This document shows, one piece after another, positions 33,372-42,547 of a stretch of DNA of 64,000 nt (position 1 is the first letter of the stretch; the number at the start of each line of letters is the position of its first letter). The notes below the pieces were generated by a model. It ran no database searches, was not told the origin of the DNA, and saw only the letters and a program-made list of their open reading frames with translations. Source of the stretch: CAVSRC01 sp963732845 (GTDB taxonomy: Bacteria > Pseudomonadota > Alphaproteobacteria > Rhizobiales > Kaistiaceae); NCBI GenBank assembly GCA_963732845.1, contig CAVTBE010000015.1, positions 62,001-126,000 of the forward strand, given 5' to 3'. The position numbers were made by a program, and so were the translations under genes.

Positions 33372-34520
33372 ATGAAGGCCGCCGCCCTGCTGCGCAACGA
33401 AGCCGTCATGATGACGATCTTCACCGTCGTCGTGTTCGCCATGCCGTGGTGGCTGACGCCGCTCGGCGCCGGCTACCCGGACCTGGTGCAGCGCTTCGCG
33501 ATCTACGGAATCCTCGCGATCGGCTTCAACATCCTGTTCGGCCTGACCGGCTATCTGTCCTTCGGCCATGCCGCCTTTTTGGGCGTCGGCTCCTACGCCA
33601 CCATGTGGTCGTTCAAGCTTCTGACCATGAACGTCCTGCCGGCGATCGTCTTCGCCGTGGTGCTGTCCGGCATCGCCGCGCTCGTTATCGGCTATGTCAG
33701 CCTGCGCCGCTCCGGGATCTACTTCTCGATCCTCACCCTCGCCTTCGCCCAGATGTCCTACAGCCTCGCCTATTCGGTCCTGACCCCGATCACCAATGGC
33801 GAGACGGGCCTGCGCGTCGTGCGCGGCGACCCCCATTGGCTTGACGCGCTGTTCGGCTGGACGGAGGCCCAAAGCCTGCCGACGCCCGAGCTTTTCGGCT
33901 TCAAGATGAGCGGCTATGGCGGCTTCTATTTCACCGCCGTCATCCTCGTCGTCGTCTTCTTCATCTCGGTCAGGATCTTCCGCTCGCCCTTCGGCATGAC
34001 GCTCAGGGCACTGAAGTCCAACCAGACCCGCCTGGGCTTCACCGGCTTCAATACGCGGCCCTATGCGCTGGCCGCCTTCGTCGTCTCCGGCATGTATGCC
34101 GGGCTCGCCGGCTCGCTGCTGGTGGTGACCGATCCGCTGTCGGGGGCCGAGCGCATGCAGTGGACCGCCTCGGGCGAGGTCGTGCTGATGACCATTCTCG
34201 GCGGCACCGGCACGTTGTTGGGACCGGTACTCGGCGCCGGCGTGATCAAGTACTTCGAGAACATCCTGTCGACGATCAACGAGCAGACGCTCTACCAGCT
34301 GTTCTCCTTCCTGCCCGAGCCGGTGCAGCACTTCCTGGTGCCAATCACCTCGCTGTTCGTCGGCGGCGGCTGGCAGCTCACCCTCGGCGTACTGTTCATC
34401 CTGATCGTCGTCTTCCTGCCCGGCGGCATCATGGAGGGCCTGCGCCGCATCGGGCGCCTGTTGCACCGCGGCGGCAACGGCCCGTCGCCGTCGCTGCAGC
34501 GCGTCCAGCCGGCCGAGTAG
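33372..34520 (+). CDS. livM: branched-chain amino-acid-type ABC permease (LivM)
   Basis: 382 residues, starting four bases after livH stops. LivM landmarks are AIYGILAIGFNILFGLTGYLSFGHAAFLGVG in the first third, RRSGIYFSILTLAFAQM, and the coupling loop ALKSNQTRLGFTGFNTRPYAL. The sequence GGTGTLLGPVLGAGVI closes the permease domain, and the last 20 residues are a polar tail. Confidence 0.9.
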   Translation: MKAAALLRNEAVMMTIFTVVVFAMPWWLTPLGAGYPDLVQRFAIYGILAIGFNILFGLTGYLSFGHAAFLGVGSYATMWSFKLLTMNVLPAIVFAVVLSGIAALVIGYVSLRRSGIYFSILTLAFAQMSYSLAYSVLTPITNGETGLRVVRGDPHWLDALFGWTEAQSLPTPELFGFKMSGYGGFYFTAVILVVVFFISVRIFRSPFGMTLRALKSNQTRLGFTGFNTRPYALAAFVVSGMYAGLAGSLLVVTDPLSGAERMQWTASGEVVLMTILGGTGTLLGPVLGAGVIKYFENILSTINEQTLYQLFSFLPEPVQHFLVPITSLFVGGGWQLTLGVLFILIVVFLPGGIMEGLRRIGRLLHRGGNGPSPSLQRVQPAE

Positions 34521-34532
34521 GGGGAGGAGACA

Positions 34533-35294
34533 ATGGCGAACATCGTTCTCGATGTCGACGACGTTCAGAAGAGCTTCGGCGGCCTGCACGCCCTGTCCGA
34601 CATCAATCTGCAGATCGAGGAGGGGAAGACCCGCGCCATTATCGGGCCGAACGGTGCCGGCAAATCGACGCTGCTCAACATCTGCGTCGGCCGCATCGCG
34701 CCCGATGCCGGCTCGGTGCGCCTCGACGGCACCACGCTCACCGGCAAGCAACCGCACGAGATCAACCAGCTCGGTGTCGCCCGCGTCTTCCAGACGCCGG
34801 AGATCTTCCCGGACCTGACCGTGCTGTACAACGTGCTGATTCCGGCGATCGCCAAGCGCGACGGCGCCTTCCGCATCCACGCCTGGAAGAACATCGAGCG
34901 CGAGCGCGATCTCTATGACAAGGCACAAGCGATGATCGAGGACGTCGGCCTCGAGAACCACATGGATCAGGAAGCGGCCAGCCTGTCGCGCGGCGACAAG
35001 CGGCGCCTCGAGCTGGCCATGTGCCTGGTCCAGCAGCCGCGCCTTCTGTTGCTCGACGAGCCCACCGCCGGCATGTCGCGTCTCGACACCAACCGCACCA
35101 TCGATCTGCTCAAGAAGATCAAGGCGCGCGGCATGACCAAGGTCATCATCGAGCACGACATGCATGTCGTCTTCTCGCTCGCCGACCGCGTGACCGTGCT
35201 GGCCCAGGGCCGCATCATCGCCGACGGCCCACCCGAGCAGGTGCGCGGCGATCCACGCGTGCAGGAAGCCTATCTCGGAGGCGCCCACGCATGA
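34533..35294 (+). CDS. livG: ABC transporter ATPase (LivG)
   Basis: 253 residues behind a GGGGAGGAG ribosome binding site. Walker A GPNGAGKSTLLN, LivG-type ARVFQTPEIFPDLTV, signature SLSRGDKRRLELAM (Arg replaces the usual second Gly of LSGG), Walker B LLLLDEPTAGMSRLD and H-loop IIEHDMHVVF. It overlaps livF by ATGA. Confidence 0.9.
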   Translation: MANIVLDVDDVQKSFGGLHALSDINLQIEEGKTRAIIGPNGAGKSTLLNICVGRIAPDAGSVRLDGTTLTGKQPHEINQLGVARVFQTPEIFPDLTVLYNVLIPAIAKRDGAFRIHAWKNIERERDLYDKAQAMIEDVGLENHMDQEAASLSRGDKRRLELAMCLVQQPRLLLLDEPTAGMSRLDTNRTIDLLKKIKARGMTKVIIEHDMHVVFSLADRVTVLAQGRIIADGPPEQVRGDPRVQEAYLGGAHA

Positions 35295-36058
35295 CCGCGA
35301 CCATGGACGCAGCCACCAAGCCGACGGAAAGCCCGGCACCGGCAGCCGACGCGCCGGCCTTCTTCTCCTGCCGCGACATCCACGCCTATTACGGCGAAAG
35401 CTACATCGTTCAGGGCGTTTCCTTCGACGTGAAGGAAGGCGAGGTGCTGGCCCTGCTCGGCCGCAACGGCGCCGGCAAGACCTCGACGCTCAGGAGCCTC
35501 GCCCGTGCCGACGCGCCGGCGATGAAGAGCGGCGAGATCTGGCTTGCCGGCCAGGCGCTGCACCCGCTCAAGGCTTACCAGGCCGCCCAGGCGGGCCTCC
35601 AGTTGGTGCCGGAGGACCGGCGCATCATCGGCGGGCTGACCGTCGAGGAGAATCTGATCCTGGCCCAGGTCGCCCCGCCCATCGGCTGGCCGCTGGCACG
35701 CATCTACGACCATTTCCCGCGCCTTGCCGAGCGCCGCCGCCAGGATGCCACGACGCTGTCGGGCGGCGAGCAGCAGATGCTGGCGGTCGCCCGCGCGCTG
35801 GCGCGCGAGCTGAAGCTCTTGCTCCTCGACGAGCCCTATGAGGGCCTCGCGCCGGTGATCGTCAACGAGATCGAGAAGATCGTCGCCGAGATCAAGGGCG
35901 CCGGCATCACCACCATCATCGTTGAGCAGAACGCCATCGCCGCGCTCGAGCTTGCCGATCGCGCCGTCATCCTCGACATGGGCCAGGTCGTCTTTGACGG
36001 CGAGGCGGCCCACGTTCTGGAGAACGCCGAACTGCGCGCCAATTATCTGGCGGTGTGA
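35291..36058 (+). CDS. livF: ABC transporter ATPase (LivF)
   Basis: 255 residues from ATG 35291. The first 25 residues are an Ala/Pro-rich extension absent from most LivF proteins. Walker A GRNGAGKTSTLRSL, LQLVPEDRRIIGGLTVEENL, signature TLSGGEQQMLAVARAL, Walker B LLLLDEPYEGLAPVI and H-loop IIVEQNAIAAL. Last gene of the importer operon, with its end 11 bases from the convergent enolase-superfamily gene. Confidence 0.9.
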   Translation: MTATMDAATKPTESPAPAADAPAFFSCRDIHAYYGESYIVQGVSFDVKEGEVLALLGRNGAGKTSTLRSLARADAPAMKSGEIWLAGQALHPLKAYQAAQAGLQLVPEDRRIIGGLTVEENLILAQVAPPIGWPLARIYDHFPRLAERRRQDATTLSGGEQQMLAVARALARELKLLLLDEPYEGLAPVIVNEIEKIVAEIKGAGITTIIVEQNAIAALELADRAVILDMGQVVFDGEAAHVLENAELRANYLAV

Positions 36059-36069
36059 ACCGGCGGGCC

Positions 36070-37269
36070 TCAGTCGAAGAACGTCGCGTCTTCTTTCCTG
36101 AGATAGGGCCTTGCCTTCTCCGGATTGATGTCGACGCCCATTCCGGGCCCATCCCAGACCTCGATCATGCCGTCCTTGACGATCGGGTCGGGCAGGCCGT
36201 CGACGATGTCGTACCACCACGCCGGATCGCCCGTCGGATATTCGAAGGCGATGAAATTGTCGGGCAGCGCCGCCGCCACCTGCACCAGCGCGGCCAGCCC
36301 GAGAACGCCGTTCGCCGTGCCGTGCGGCGCCATCATGATGCCGTGCAGGTCGGCGTATTCGGCGATCCATTTCAGTTCGGCAATGCCGCCGACGTCGCAT
36401 GGGTCGGGGCCGACGATATTGACCGCCTTGCCCTCGATGAGCTGCTTGAAGTTCTGACGCAGGTAGATCTGTTCGCCGGTATGGATCGGCGTCGAGGTGG
36501 CCATGGTGACGTCGCGATAGACGTCGGCGTTGACGTAGGGCGTGTAGTCCCCGGTGATGAGGTCTTCCAGCCACATCAGGTTGAGGTGCTCGACCGCGCG
36601 GGCGAAGCGGATCGCGTCCGGCACCGTCCAACCGGGACCGCAGTCGAGCGCCAGGCCGACCTCGTCGCCGAGGACCTCCTTCATCGCTTCGACGCAGGCG
36701 ATCGTGTGCTTGAGCCCGCGCTCGGTGAGCAGCGCCCGGTCGACCGCGCCGCCGTGCTCGTGCACCGGCGTGATCTCGCCATAGGCGAAGCCGGGCACCT
36801 CACGCTTCATGTTGCTGTGGAAGGCGATGCCCTGCTTGATGATGGTGAAGCCTTCCTTCGCCGCCTTCATGCGCGCCATGTTCTCGGCGTAGTCCTCCGG
36901 CGCCTGGCCGTTCAGCGGGAAGCGGATGGCGCCGTTGTAGACGCGCACGCGGTCGCGCACCTTGCCGCCGAGCAGCTTGTAGACCGGGATGCCGGCCGCC
37001 TTTCCGGCGAGGTCCCACAGGGCGTGTTCGACCGCGCTCACCGCCGCGCCATAGGGCTTGAAGGCGCCGCGCGCGCGGATCTTCCGCATGCAGCCCTCGA
37101 CATTGGTCGGGTCCTGACCGATGAGCCCGTCCTTCAGCGCCAGCACGTGGGGCCGGATATAGGGCTTGAAGAATTCGACCTCGCCATAGCCGCTGAGCCC
37201 GGCATCGCTGACGATCCGGACCACCGGATTCTTGCCGATGATCGCGCATTTGAGGTCGACGATCTTCAT
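36070..37269 (-). CDS. enolase-superfamily (mandelate racemase/muconate lactonising type) protein
   Basis: 399 residues. The N-terminal capping domain is followed by a barrel with metal ligands recognisable in LALDCGPGW (Asp), LMWLEDLI (Glu) and HTGEQIYLR (Glu). The segment IVGPDPCDVGGIAELKWIAEYADLHG and APHGTANG give the general-base side seen in sugar-acid dehydratases and related subgroups. The Lys motif of strand 2 reads TIIKQG rather than KxK, so the subgroup is unclear. Convergent with the liv-type importer; co-function with it is possible, but they are not in one operon. Confidence 0.8.
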   Translation of the reverse strand: MKIVDLKCAIIGKNPVVRIVSDAGLSGYGEVEFFKPYIRPHVLALKDGLIGQDPTNVEGCMRKIRARGAFKPYGAAVSAVEHALWDLAGKAAGIPVYKLLGGKVRDRVRVYNGAIRFPLNGQAPEDYAENMARMKAAKEGFTIIKQGIAFHSNMKREVPGFAYGEITPVHEHGGAVDRALLTERGLKHTIACVEAMKEVLGDEVGLALDCGPGWTVPDAIRFARAVEHLNLMWLEDLITGDYTPYVNADVYRDVTMATSTPIHTGEQIYLRQNFKQLIEGKAVNIVGPDPCDVGGIAELKWIAEYADLHGIMMAPHGTANGVLGLAALVQVAAALPDNFIAFEYPTGDPAWWYDIVDGLPDPIVKDGMIEVWDGPGMGVDINPEKARPYLRKEDATFFD

Positions 37270-37426
37270 TCCTTCCTCCCAACCAACTCACGGGCGGCAT
37301 TGTGCTGTCGCTCGGCACCTTTCAATCCGAAAACGCCGTCCCGCGCCACTGCCTGCCGGAAGCGCAGGCCGGTTACCTGAAGGTGCCTGGCTGACAAGCC
37401 GTGCGCCCGGCCCCATATCGGTTGCC

Positions 37427-38011
37427 ATGTCGGATCCCGCACCCCTCGACCTTGCGACCCGCACCGGCTGGCCGGATGAGCTGCGGCTCTTCCTCGACCG
37501 CTTCCCGCGCGCCACCTGGCCGCCGCGGCGGGAGATCGGCGCGGTCGCGAAGTTCTGGCTCGACATCCATGACGGCTTCCGCGGCTTCGCCGACAAGCTC
37601 GGCGTCGCGACGGGTGAGTTCCGCGAGCAGCGGGTGACGCCGGCCCATTTCCGCGCCTGGTTCGCCCCACGGCTCGACATGTTCCTGTCGCACCTCAACG
37701 GGCACCACCAGATCGAGGATTACCAGTATTTCCCGCTCTTCGTGGCGGCCGAAGCGCGGCTGAAGCACGGCTTCGACGTTCTCGAGAACGACCACGCCGT
37801 CATTCACGCGGCGATGGACCGGCTGGTCGAGACGGCCAACGGCTTCCTGCGCCTCGCGCCCGAGGATGCCGACGGGCTGCGCTTCGCCGGCGATGCCTAT
37901 ACGCAAGCCAGCGACCGGCTTCTCGTCATGCTCGGCCGCCACCTCGACGACGAGGAAGACCTGATCGTGCCGCTGATCCTCGCGCGCGGCGAGCACGACC
38001 TCGGCCTCTAG
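37427..38011 (+). CDS. hemerythrin-domain protein
   Basis: 194 residues from ATG 37427, the start that gives MSDPAPLDLATR; the longer frame from 37232 overlaps the divergent gene. Four-helix hemerythrin motifs: HLNGHHQIEDYQYFP (His...His...Glu), LENDHAVIHAAMD (Asp/His...His) and LGRHLDDEEDLIVPLIL (His...Glu). It would bind a di-iron centre in the cytoplasm and may sense or buffer oxygen, nitric oxide or iron. Monocistronic. Confidence 0.85.
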   Translation: MSDPAPLDLATRTGWPDELRLFLDRFPRATWPPRREIGAVAKFWLDIHDGFRGFADKLGVATGEFREQRVTPAHFRAWFAPRLDMFLSHLNGHHQIEDYQYFPLFVAAEARLKHGFDVLENDHAVIHAAMDRLVETANGFLRLAPEDADGLRFAGDAYTQASDRLLVMLGRHLDDEEDLIVPLILARGEHDLGL

Positions 38012-38204
38012 GGTTGGCGTCAGCCGCCGCCGAAGTCTCGTCCTCAGGCGCCCGCCCCATGGAATCTGTGCCTTTCAGACCGTTTCGGCGGCCTGGAGGC
38101 ATGGACCGGCGGCCCTATCTTGCATAGTGTCTCGCCCGCCGACGCCGAGCCCGTAGGCGATCCGCCGGCCCAAGAAAACGCATTACCAGAAAGAGGACTA
38201 CGCC

Positions 38205-39632
38205 ATGGCGGATATCGGTCTCGTCGGACTTGGAGTGATGGGCTCCAACCTCGCCCTCAACATGGCCGAAAAGGGCTACACCGTCGCCGTTCACAACCGC
38301 ACGACGTCGAAGATCGACACCTTCATGGCCAATGCCGGGCCGCTGGCCGCGCGGCTGGTGCCCTGCAAGACGGTCGAGGAGCTGGCCGCCGCGATCACGC
38401 CACCGCGCCCGGTGGTCATCATGGTGATGGCCGGCGCGCCGGTCGACCAGGAGGCCGAGAAGATCAGCAAGGACCTCGCCAAGGGCGACATGCTGATCGA
38501 TGCCGGCAACGCCAATTTCCGCGACACCCAGCGGCGCGTGAAGGAATACACCGCCAAGGGCTTCGACTTCCTCGGCATCGGTGTTTCCGGCGGCGAGGTC
38601 GGCGCCCGCCACGGTCCCTCGATCATGATCGGCGGCACCGAGCCGGCGTGGCAGCGGGTCGAGAAGATCCTCCTCGACATCTCCGCCAAGTTCGACGGCG
38701 AGCCCTGCGCCGCACGCATGGGGCCGGACGGCGCCGGCCACTTCGTCAAGACCATCCACAACGGCATCGAATATGCCGACATGCAGATGATCGCCGAGGT
38801 CTACGGCATCATGCGCGACGGTCTCGGCATGAGCCCGGCCGAGATGGCCGACGTCTTCGCCAAGTGGAACGAGGGCCGACTGAAATCCTATCTCATCGAG
38901 ATCACCGGTGAGGTGCTCGAAGCCAAGGACCCCGAGACCGGCAAGCCGATGGTCGAGATCATCCTCGACACCGCCGGCCAGAAGGGCACCGGCCGCTGGT
39001 CGGCGATCGAAGCGCAGGACCTTGGCCTGCCGGCGACGGTCATCGAGGCGGCGGTCGCGGCGCGCGGCCTCTCCGCCCAGCGCGATCTGCGGCTGGCCGG
39101 CGAAAAGCTCTTCGGCAAGGCGGACACCCGGCTCGGCGCCGCGCTCGGCGACCGCGCCGCGGTGCTGGCGGCGCTGGAGCAGGCGCTGCTCGCCGGCAAG
39201 ATCGCCGCCTATGCCCAGGGCTTCGCCGTGCTCTCGGCCGCATCCGAGGTGTGGAACTGGAACCTGCCGATGGGCACCATCGCCAAGATCTGGCGCGCCG
39301 GCTGCATCATCCGCTCGGTCTTCCTCGACGACATTTCGCGCAGCTATGCGGCAAGCGGCACCATCGCCAATCTGATGATGGTCGCGCCCTTCGCCGGCTG
39401 GCTGAAGGAATGCCATGGGGCTCTGCGCCATGTCGTTTCGGCGGGCGTGTCGAAGGGCATGCCAATGCCGGCGCTGTCGAACGCGCTCGCTTATTTCGAC
39501 TATGCCCGAACGGGGCGCACCACCGCCAACCTGCTGCAGGGCCAGCGCGACTTCTTCGGCGCCCATGGCTTCGAGCGCACCGACAAGGACGGCAAGGGTT
39601 ATCACGGCCCTTGGGCGCAAGGGCTGGGGTAG
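38205..39632 (+). CDS. gnd: 6-phosphogluconate dehydrogenase, decarboxylating
   Basis: 475 residues, the long bacterial form. NADP-binding IGLVGLGVMGSNLALNMAEKG, substrate region GVSGGEVGARHGPSIMIGG, catalytic Lys in HFVKTIHNGIEYADMQM, and QKGTGRWSAIEAQDLG. It oxidises and decarboxylates 6-phosphogluconate to ribulose-5-phosphate in the pentose phosphate pathway. GAAAGAGGA lies upstream of the ATG. Monocistronic; the broken TIR gene converges on it. Confidence 0.96.
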   Translation: MADIGLVGLGVMGSNLALNMAEKGYTVAVHNRTTSKIDTFMANAGPLAARLVPCKTVEELAAAITPPRPVVIMVMAGAPVDQEAEKISKDLAKGDMLIDAGNANFRDTQRRVKEYTAKGFDFLGIGVSGGEVGARHGPSIMIGGTEPAWQRVEKILLDISAKFDGEPCAARMGPDGAGHFVKTIHNGIEYADMQMIAEVYGIMRDGLGMSPAEMADVFAKWNEGRLKSYLIEITGEVLEAKDPETGKPMVEIILDTAGQKGTGRWSAIEAQDLGLPATVIEAAVAARGLSAQRDLRLAGEKLFGKADTRLGAALGDRAAVLAALEQALLAGKIAAYAQGFAVLSAASEVWNWNLPMGTIAKIWRAGCIIRSVFLDDISRSYAASGTIANLMMVAPFAGWLKECHGALRHVVSAGVSKGMPMPALSNALAYFDYARTGRTTANLLQGQRDFFGAHGFERTDKDGKGYHGPWAQGLG

Positions 39633-39670
39633 GGGGCCGGTCGCTTCGGCGCGCGCGAGCACGCTGGCGG

Positions 39671-40498
39671 CTATGTGCGCTTAGCCGCCAGCGTTTCGGC
39701 AACGAGCTTGGCAAAGGCGTCCTTTGATATTTGACCGGCCTTTGCTTGTCGAGAATGTTCGTCCATGTCGACGCCGCCGCCTGCGAGGACCTGAAGCCAC
39801 GCCTTAACATTCTCCTCCGTCGGCTCGAAGAATGATGGCGGGCCGAAATCGCGATGCTCAGGGTCTCCCCAGGCACGGTGCTCCGTCTCGATCTCGGCGA
39901 TAACGGGCAGCAGGTCGGAAATATCGCCAGCCTGCAGCCGCGCCGCCTTATCGGCTTCACCTTGGCGCTGCCAATATTTCGAAAGGTTGTTCGACATCAA
40001 GTGGGTGTTTGGATGACCGGCGAGGTCGAGCGACAGCATGATCGCCACCGCCCGCAGAGCGTCGGCCACAGCGCGAGCCCAGTCGCCGTGCTTCGTCTTC
40101 ATCACAGCGCGGTTGGCGTACCTAACTACCATTTCGGGATGCCGACTTCCGCGTGCGGCGTGCGTAACCTCAAGAGCATCAGTCACATATTCTTCTGCCT
40201 GCTGCCCGCGCCTTTCATCGCCCGACTTGTCCGCCCATCCCGAGTAGAGCGCACCGAGGTTGGACAACCGGGTTCCATATTTCGCCGATTTATCACCCTC
40301 CGCAGCTTTCGTAATATCGGCTGCACGAAGGAGAAGCGACTCGGCCTTCGCAAATTCGCGACGCTTCCTAAGCGCTTCGGCGAGATTGTTTAGCGTGGTG
40401 GCAATACGCGGGTCGTTCGGGTCAAGGTGAGAACTCTTGGATCCCCAGCGCTTCGTGATAGGCCACTTCGGCTTCGTCGAGCCGGTTGAAATCGACAT
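39671..40498 (-). CDS. C-terminal TPR fragment
   Basis: The genuine frame begins at about 40433 with HLDPNDPRIATTLNNLAEALRKR; the preceding 20 codons are out-of-frame read-through, so the apparent ATG at 40498 is not a real start. It holds two to three TPRs, then an acidic helical tail ending in LVAETLAAKRT. Confidence 0.5.
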   Translation of the reverse strand: MSISTGSTKPKWPITKRWGSKSSHLDPNDPRIATTLNNLAEALRKRREFAKAESLLLRAADITKAAEGDKSAKYGTRLSNLGALYSGWADKSGDERRGQQAEEYVTDALEVTHAARGSRHPEMVVRYANRAVMKTKHGDWARAVADALRAVAIMLSLDLAGHPNTHLMSNNLSKYWQRQGEADKAARLQAGDISDLLPVIAEIETEHRAWGDPEHRDFGPPSFFEPTEENVKAWLQVLAGGGVDMDEHSRQAKAGQISKDAFAKLVAETLAAKRT

Positions 40499-42137
40499 AG
40501 CGATTGCCGAGATTGTCGATCACCGTAGCAAGCGCCAGAGGTTGGTCCACCCACGTCGTCCGTGTGATGACTACGGACTGCTCGGCCATCGCCAATGCAC
40601 CCTCTCGGTCGCCCCGCGTAGCCAGGTAGAGGCAAGCCTCATTGAACAGCCGGCCGAGCGCTTTGCCGGCGTTGCCAGCATGCGGCGCGTGCGCGTTAAG
40701 CGGAGCGACATGAATGACAAGTCGAGCGCACAATGGCCAGCTTGATGTGTTGGTGTTGACTTCACCGGGAAACTTCCCGCTCACCAGTCGCACCGCTGCG
40801 CTGCCCCAGACCTCGCGCGCTTCTTCGCCCATCCAGTCGCGGGCGACTTCCAGCAGCAGGCGGTGGAAGACGAGAAAGGGGCCGAATGGGCCATCCTCCT
40901 GTCGGAGGAGCGATAGAGACGTGAGAGCAGCGAGCGCGTCCGACTGCGCGGTCTTGTCAGCCATGGCCGTGGCGAAGGCAGCGGGCAGGACTTTGGCGTC
41001 CTCGTCAATGGTCAGCAGCCATAGATCGACGCCGTCGGGCGACAGGAAAGAGCAAAGGCGGAGAACATCGAGCGCCGTCTCACCGCCTTCCATCTTCTCA
41101 AGCGTTTCGAGCGATTTGACGAAGGCGGCGTAAACTGTGTCGGGATAGTCGCCGGTCAGCCCCTGATCCTTTTTGCGCTTGACCAGTCTGGCGATGTCCG
41201 CGGCGTAGTCGTCGAAGCTGAATCCAGCGCGTGGCGCGAGGAACGTTGCCGCCTGCTCGGCCGCGAGAGGCAAGCCGCCAAGCGCTTCAGCCAGTCGCTC
41301 GGCGCCGGCGGTATCGTCGCGGTTGGTGCGCGTGAGCAGGTATTCTGAGGTGACCTCGTTCGACCACTGATCGAGCCGCGTAACAGGCGCGAGGTCCCAC
41401 TGGGTGAAGCGCGAGGTGATGATGCACCGCGCCGCACCGGTTGGGAGCCATTTGCGCACGGCGTCCGGATTCGGCGCGCTGTCATAGACCAGCAGCCAGG
41501 GCTGGGTGAGGCTGGCAAGGTGATCGAGGGTTGTGCGGGCGTCGGTCTCGGTGTTCTCACCCTTGACGATCTCCAGCCGCTGGCCGAGCGCTTGAAGGTC
41601 GGCGAGCATCGACGTTTCCTGCTCGGCGCGTACCCACCAGACGCCGCCATAGCGGCCACCGAAGCGATGGCAATATTCCGAGGCGAGCGTCGTCTTGCCG
41701 ATACCACCCATGCCGGCGACGGCGGTGATCGCCGCATTGCCGGAGGACAGCGAGCGCTGGAGCGACTCCATCGCCTCGAAGCGGCCGGTGAAATTCGGAT
41801 TGGATCGATAAGGCGCGCTGAAGATTTTCGGCAATGGCTGGCCGGAACGCCATTGATCGCGATCCTTCGCCTCGTCCGCGGATTTCAACCGCTCGACGAC
41901 GCGTTCCGCCGCCTCGTCCGGCCGCAGGCCCTTGACGTCGATGTGCTTGATCGGCGCGATCAGCGGTGAGAGCGTCGTCTCGTGGAGGATGATCGGGATG
42001 AGCTTGCGCTTGTCGCTGACCGGATCCTGCCACCAGCTCGCATAGCGCTCGGCCTTGGAATAGACCGCCTTGTCGCTGACATAGGCGGGCGAATAGAGCG
42101 CCAGCGTCTGCGCGCTGTTCATCAGCCCGTCGTCCAT
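40422..42137 (-). CDS. main open fragment: C-terminal half of TIR, NB-ARC, first TPRs
   Basis: 571 codons from an internal ATG (IWMDDGLM). It keeps the TIR strand ALYSPAYVSDKAVYS and the catalytic Glu, the whole NB-ARC unit and the first TPRs up to AYHEALGIQE, then runs out of frame to a stop. The upstream half of the TIR domain is in another frame (42291 to about 42160). Confidence 0.55.
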   Translation of the reverse strand: MDDGLMNSAQTLALYSPAYVSDKAVYSKAERYASWWQDPVSDKRKLIPIILHETTLSPLIAPIKHIDVKGLRPDEAAERVVERLKSADEAKDRDQWRSGQPLPKIFSAPYRSNPNFTGRFEAMESLQRSLSSGNAAITAVAGMGGIGKTTLASEYCHRFGGRYGGVWWVRAEQETSMLADLQALGQRLEIVKGENTETDARTTLDHLASLTQPWLLVYDSAPNPDAVRKWLPTGAARCIITSRFTQWDLAPVTRLDQWSNEVTSEYLLTRTNRDDTAGAERLAEALGGLPLAAEQAATFLAPRAGFSFDDYAADIARLVKRKKDQGLTGDYPDTVYAAFVKSLETLEKMEGGETALDVLRLCSFLSPDGVDLWLLTIDEDAKVLPAAFATAMADKTAQSDALAALTSLSLLRQEDGPFGPFLVFHRLLLEVARDWMGEEAREVWGSAAVRLVSGKFPGEVNTNTSSWPLCARLVIHVAPLNAHAPHAGNAGKALGRLFNEACLYLATRGDREGALAMAEQSVVITRTTWVDQPLALATVIDNLGNRYVDFNRLDEAEVAYHEALGIQEFSP

Positions 42138-42479
42138 CCAGATGGCGATGTTGCCGCCCGGCCAGATCGCGCGGATGGTAATACGTGGTGAAGCCGGACG
42201 ATTTCAGCGCTGCATCGAGCGCCGCCGCATAGTCGGCATCGGCGCTGGTGAAGCTGATGAAGAAATCGCGCTGGACGGTGCCCGAGGCCATATTGGCGTC
42301 CTCAACCCTGAGGTGAAGGCTGCCAGAGGCGGGCAAACGACACAAGGAGCAACCTCGTACTGTGACGGCGATCACTCTGCAGCCGTCGATGCGCCTGATA
42401 CAGAGCACCGGACGGTCCGCTTTCCGTCATCAAACCGCGCCAATTTGCGTCAATAACGGTCAAGCGATCGTCCGCCTTT

Positions 42480-42514
42480 ACGCTGGCGACACGCCCCCAT
42501 AAGATCGCCAGCGT
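42480..42514. promoter_or_regulatory. 10-bp perfect inverted repeat upstream of the alpha-2-macroglobulin gene
   Basis: ACGCTGGCGA and TCGCCAGCGT separated by 15 bases, ending 33 bases before the ATG at 42548. It could be an operator or a 5' UTR hairpin. The region 42292-42547 between the divergent TIR and alpha-2-macroglobulin genes holds no other gene. Confidence 0.5.
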
Positions 42515-42547
42515 TCTCTGGAGCGGGGGCGTTGCGGAGGATTCCAG

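Larger units (their letters stand above)
39671..42291 (-). pseudogene. TIR / NB-ARC / TPR protein (NLR-like immunity type), two frame breaks
   Basis: Reading from ATG 42291 and removing one extra base near 42153-42163 and one near 40431-40436 gives a single 872-residue protein (2619 nt, divisible by three). Order: TIR domain (RDFFISFTSADADYAAALDAAL; catalytic Glu in KAERYASWW), NB-ARC ATPase (P-loop GMGGIGKTTLASEY, VYDSAPN, ARCIITSR, GGLPLAAEQ), then TPR repeats of the kinesin-light-chain type (IATTLNNLAEALRKRREFAKAESLLL). This is the plan of bacterial NLR-like proteins that recognise an intruder and deplete NAD+ through the TIR domain. As given it would make neither a complete TIR domain nor the last TPRs. 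It may be an inactivated toxic gene, a switchable one, or a sequencing artefact. Confidence 0.75.
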
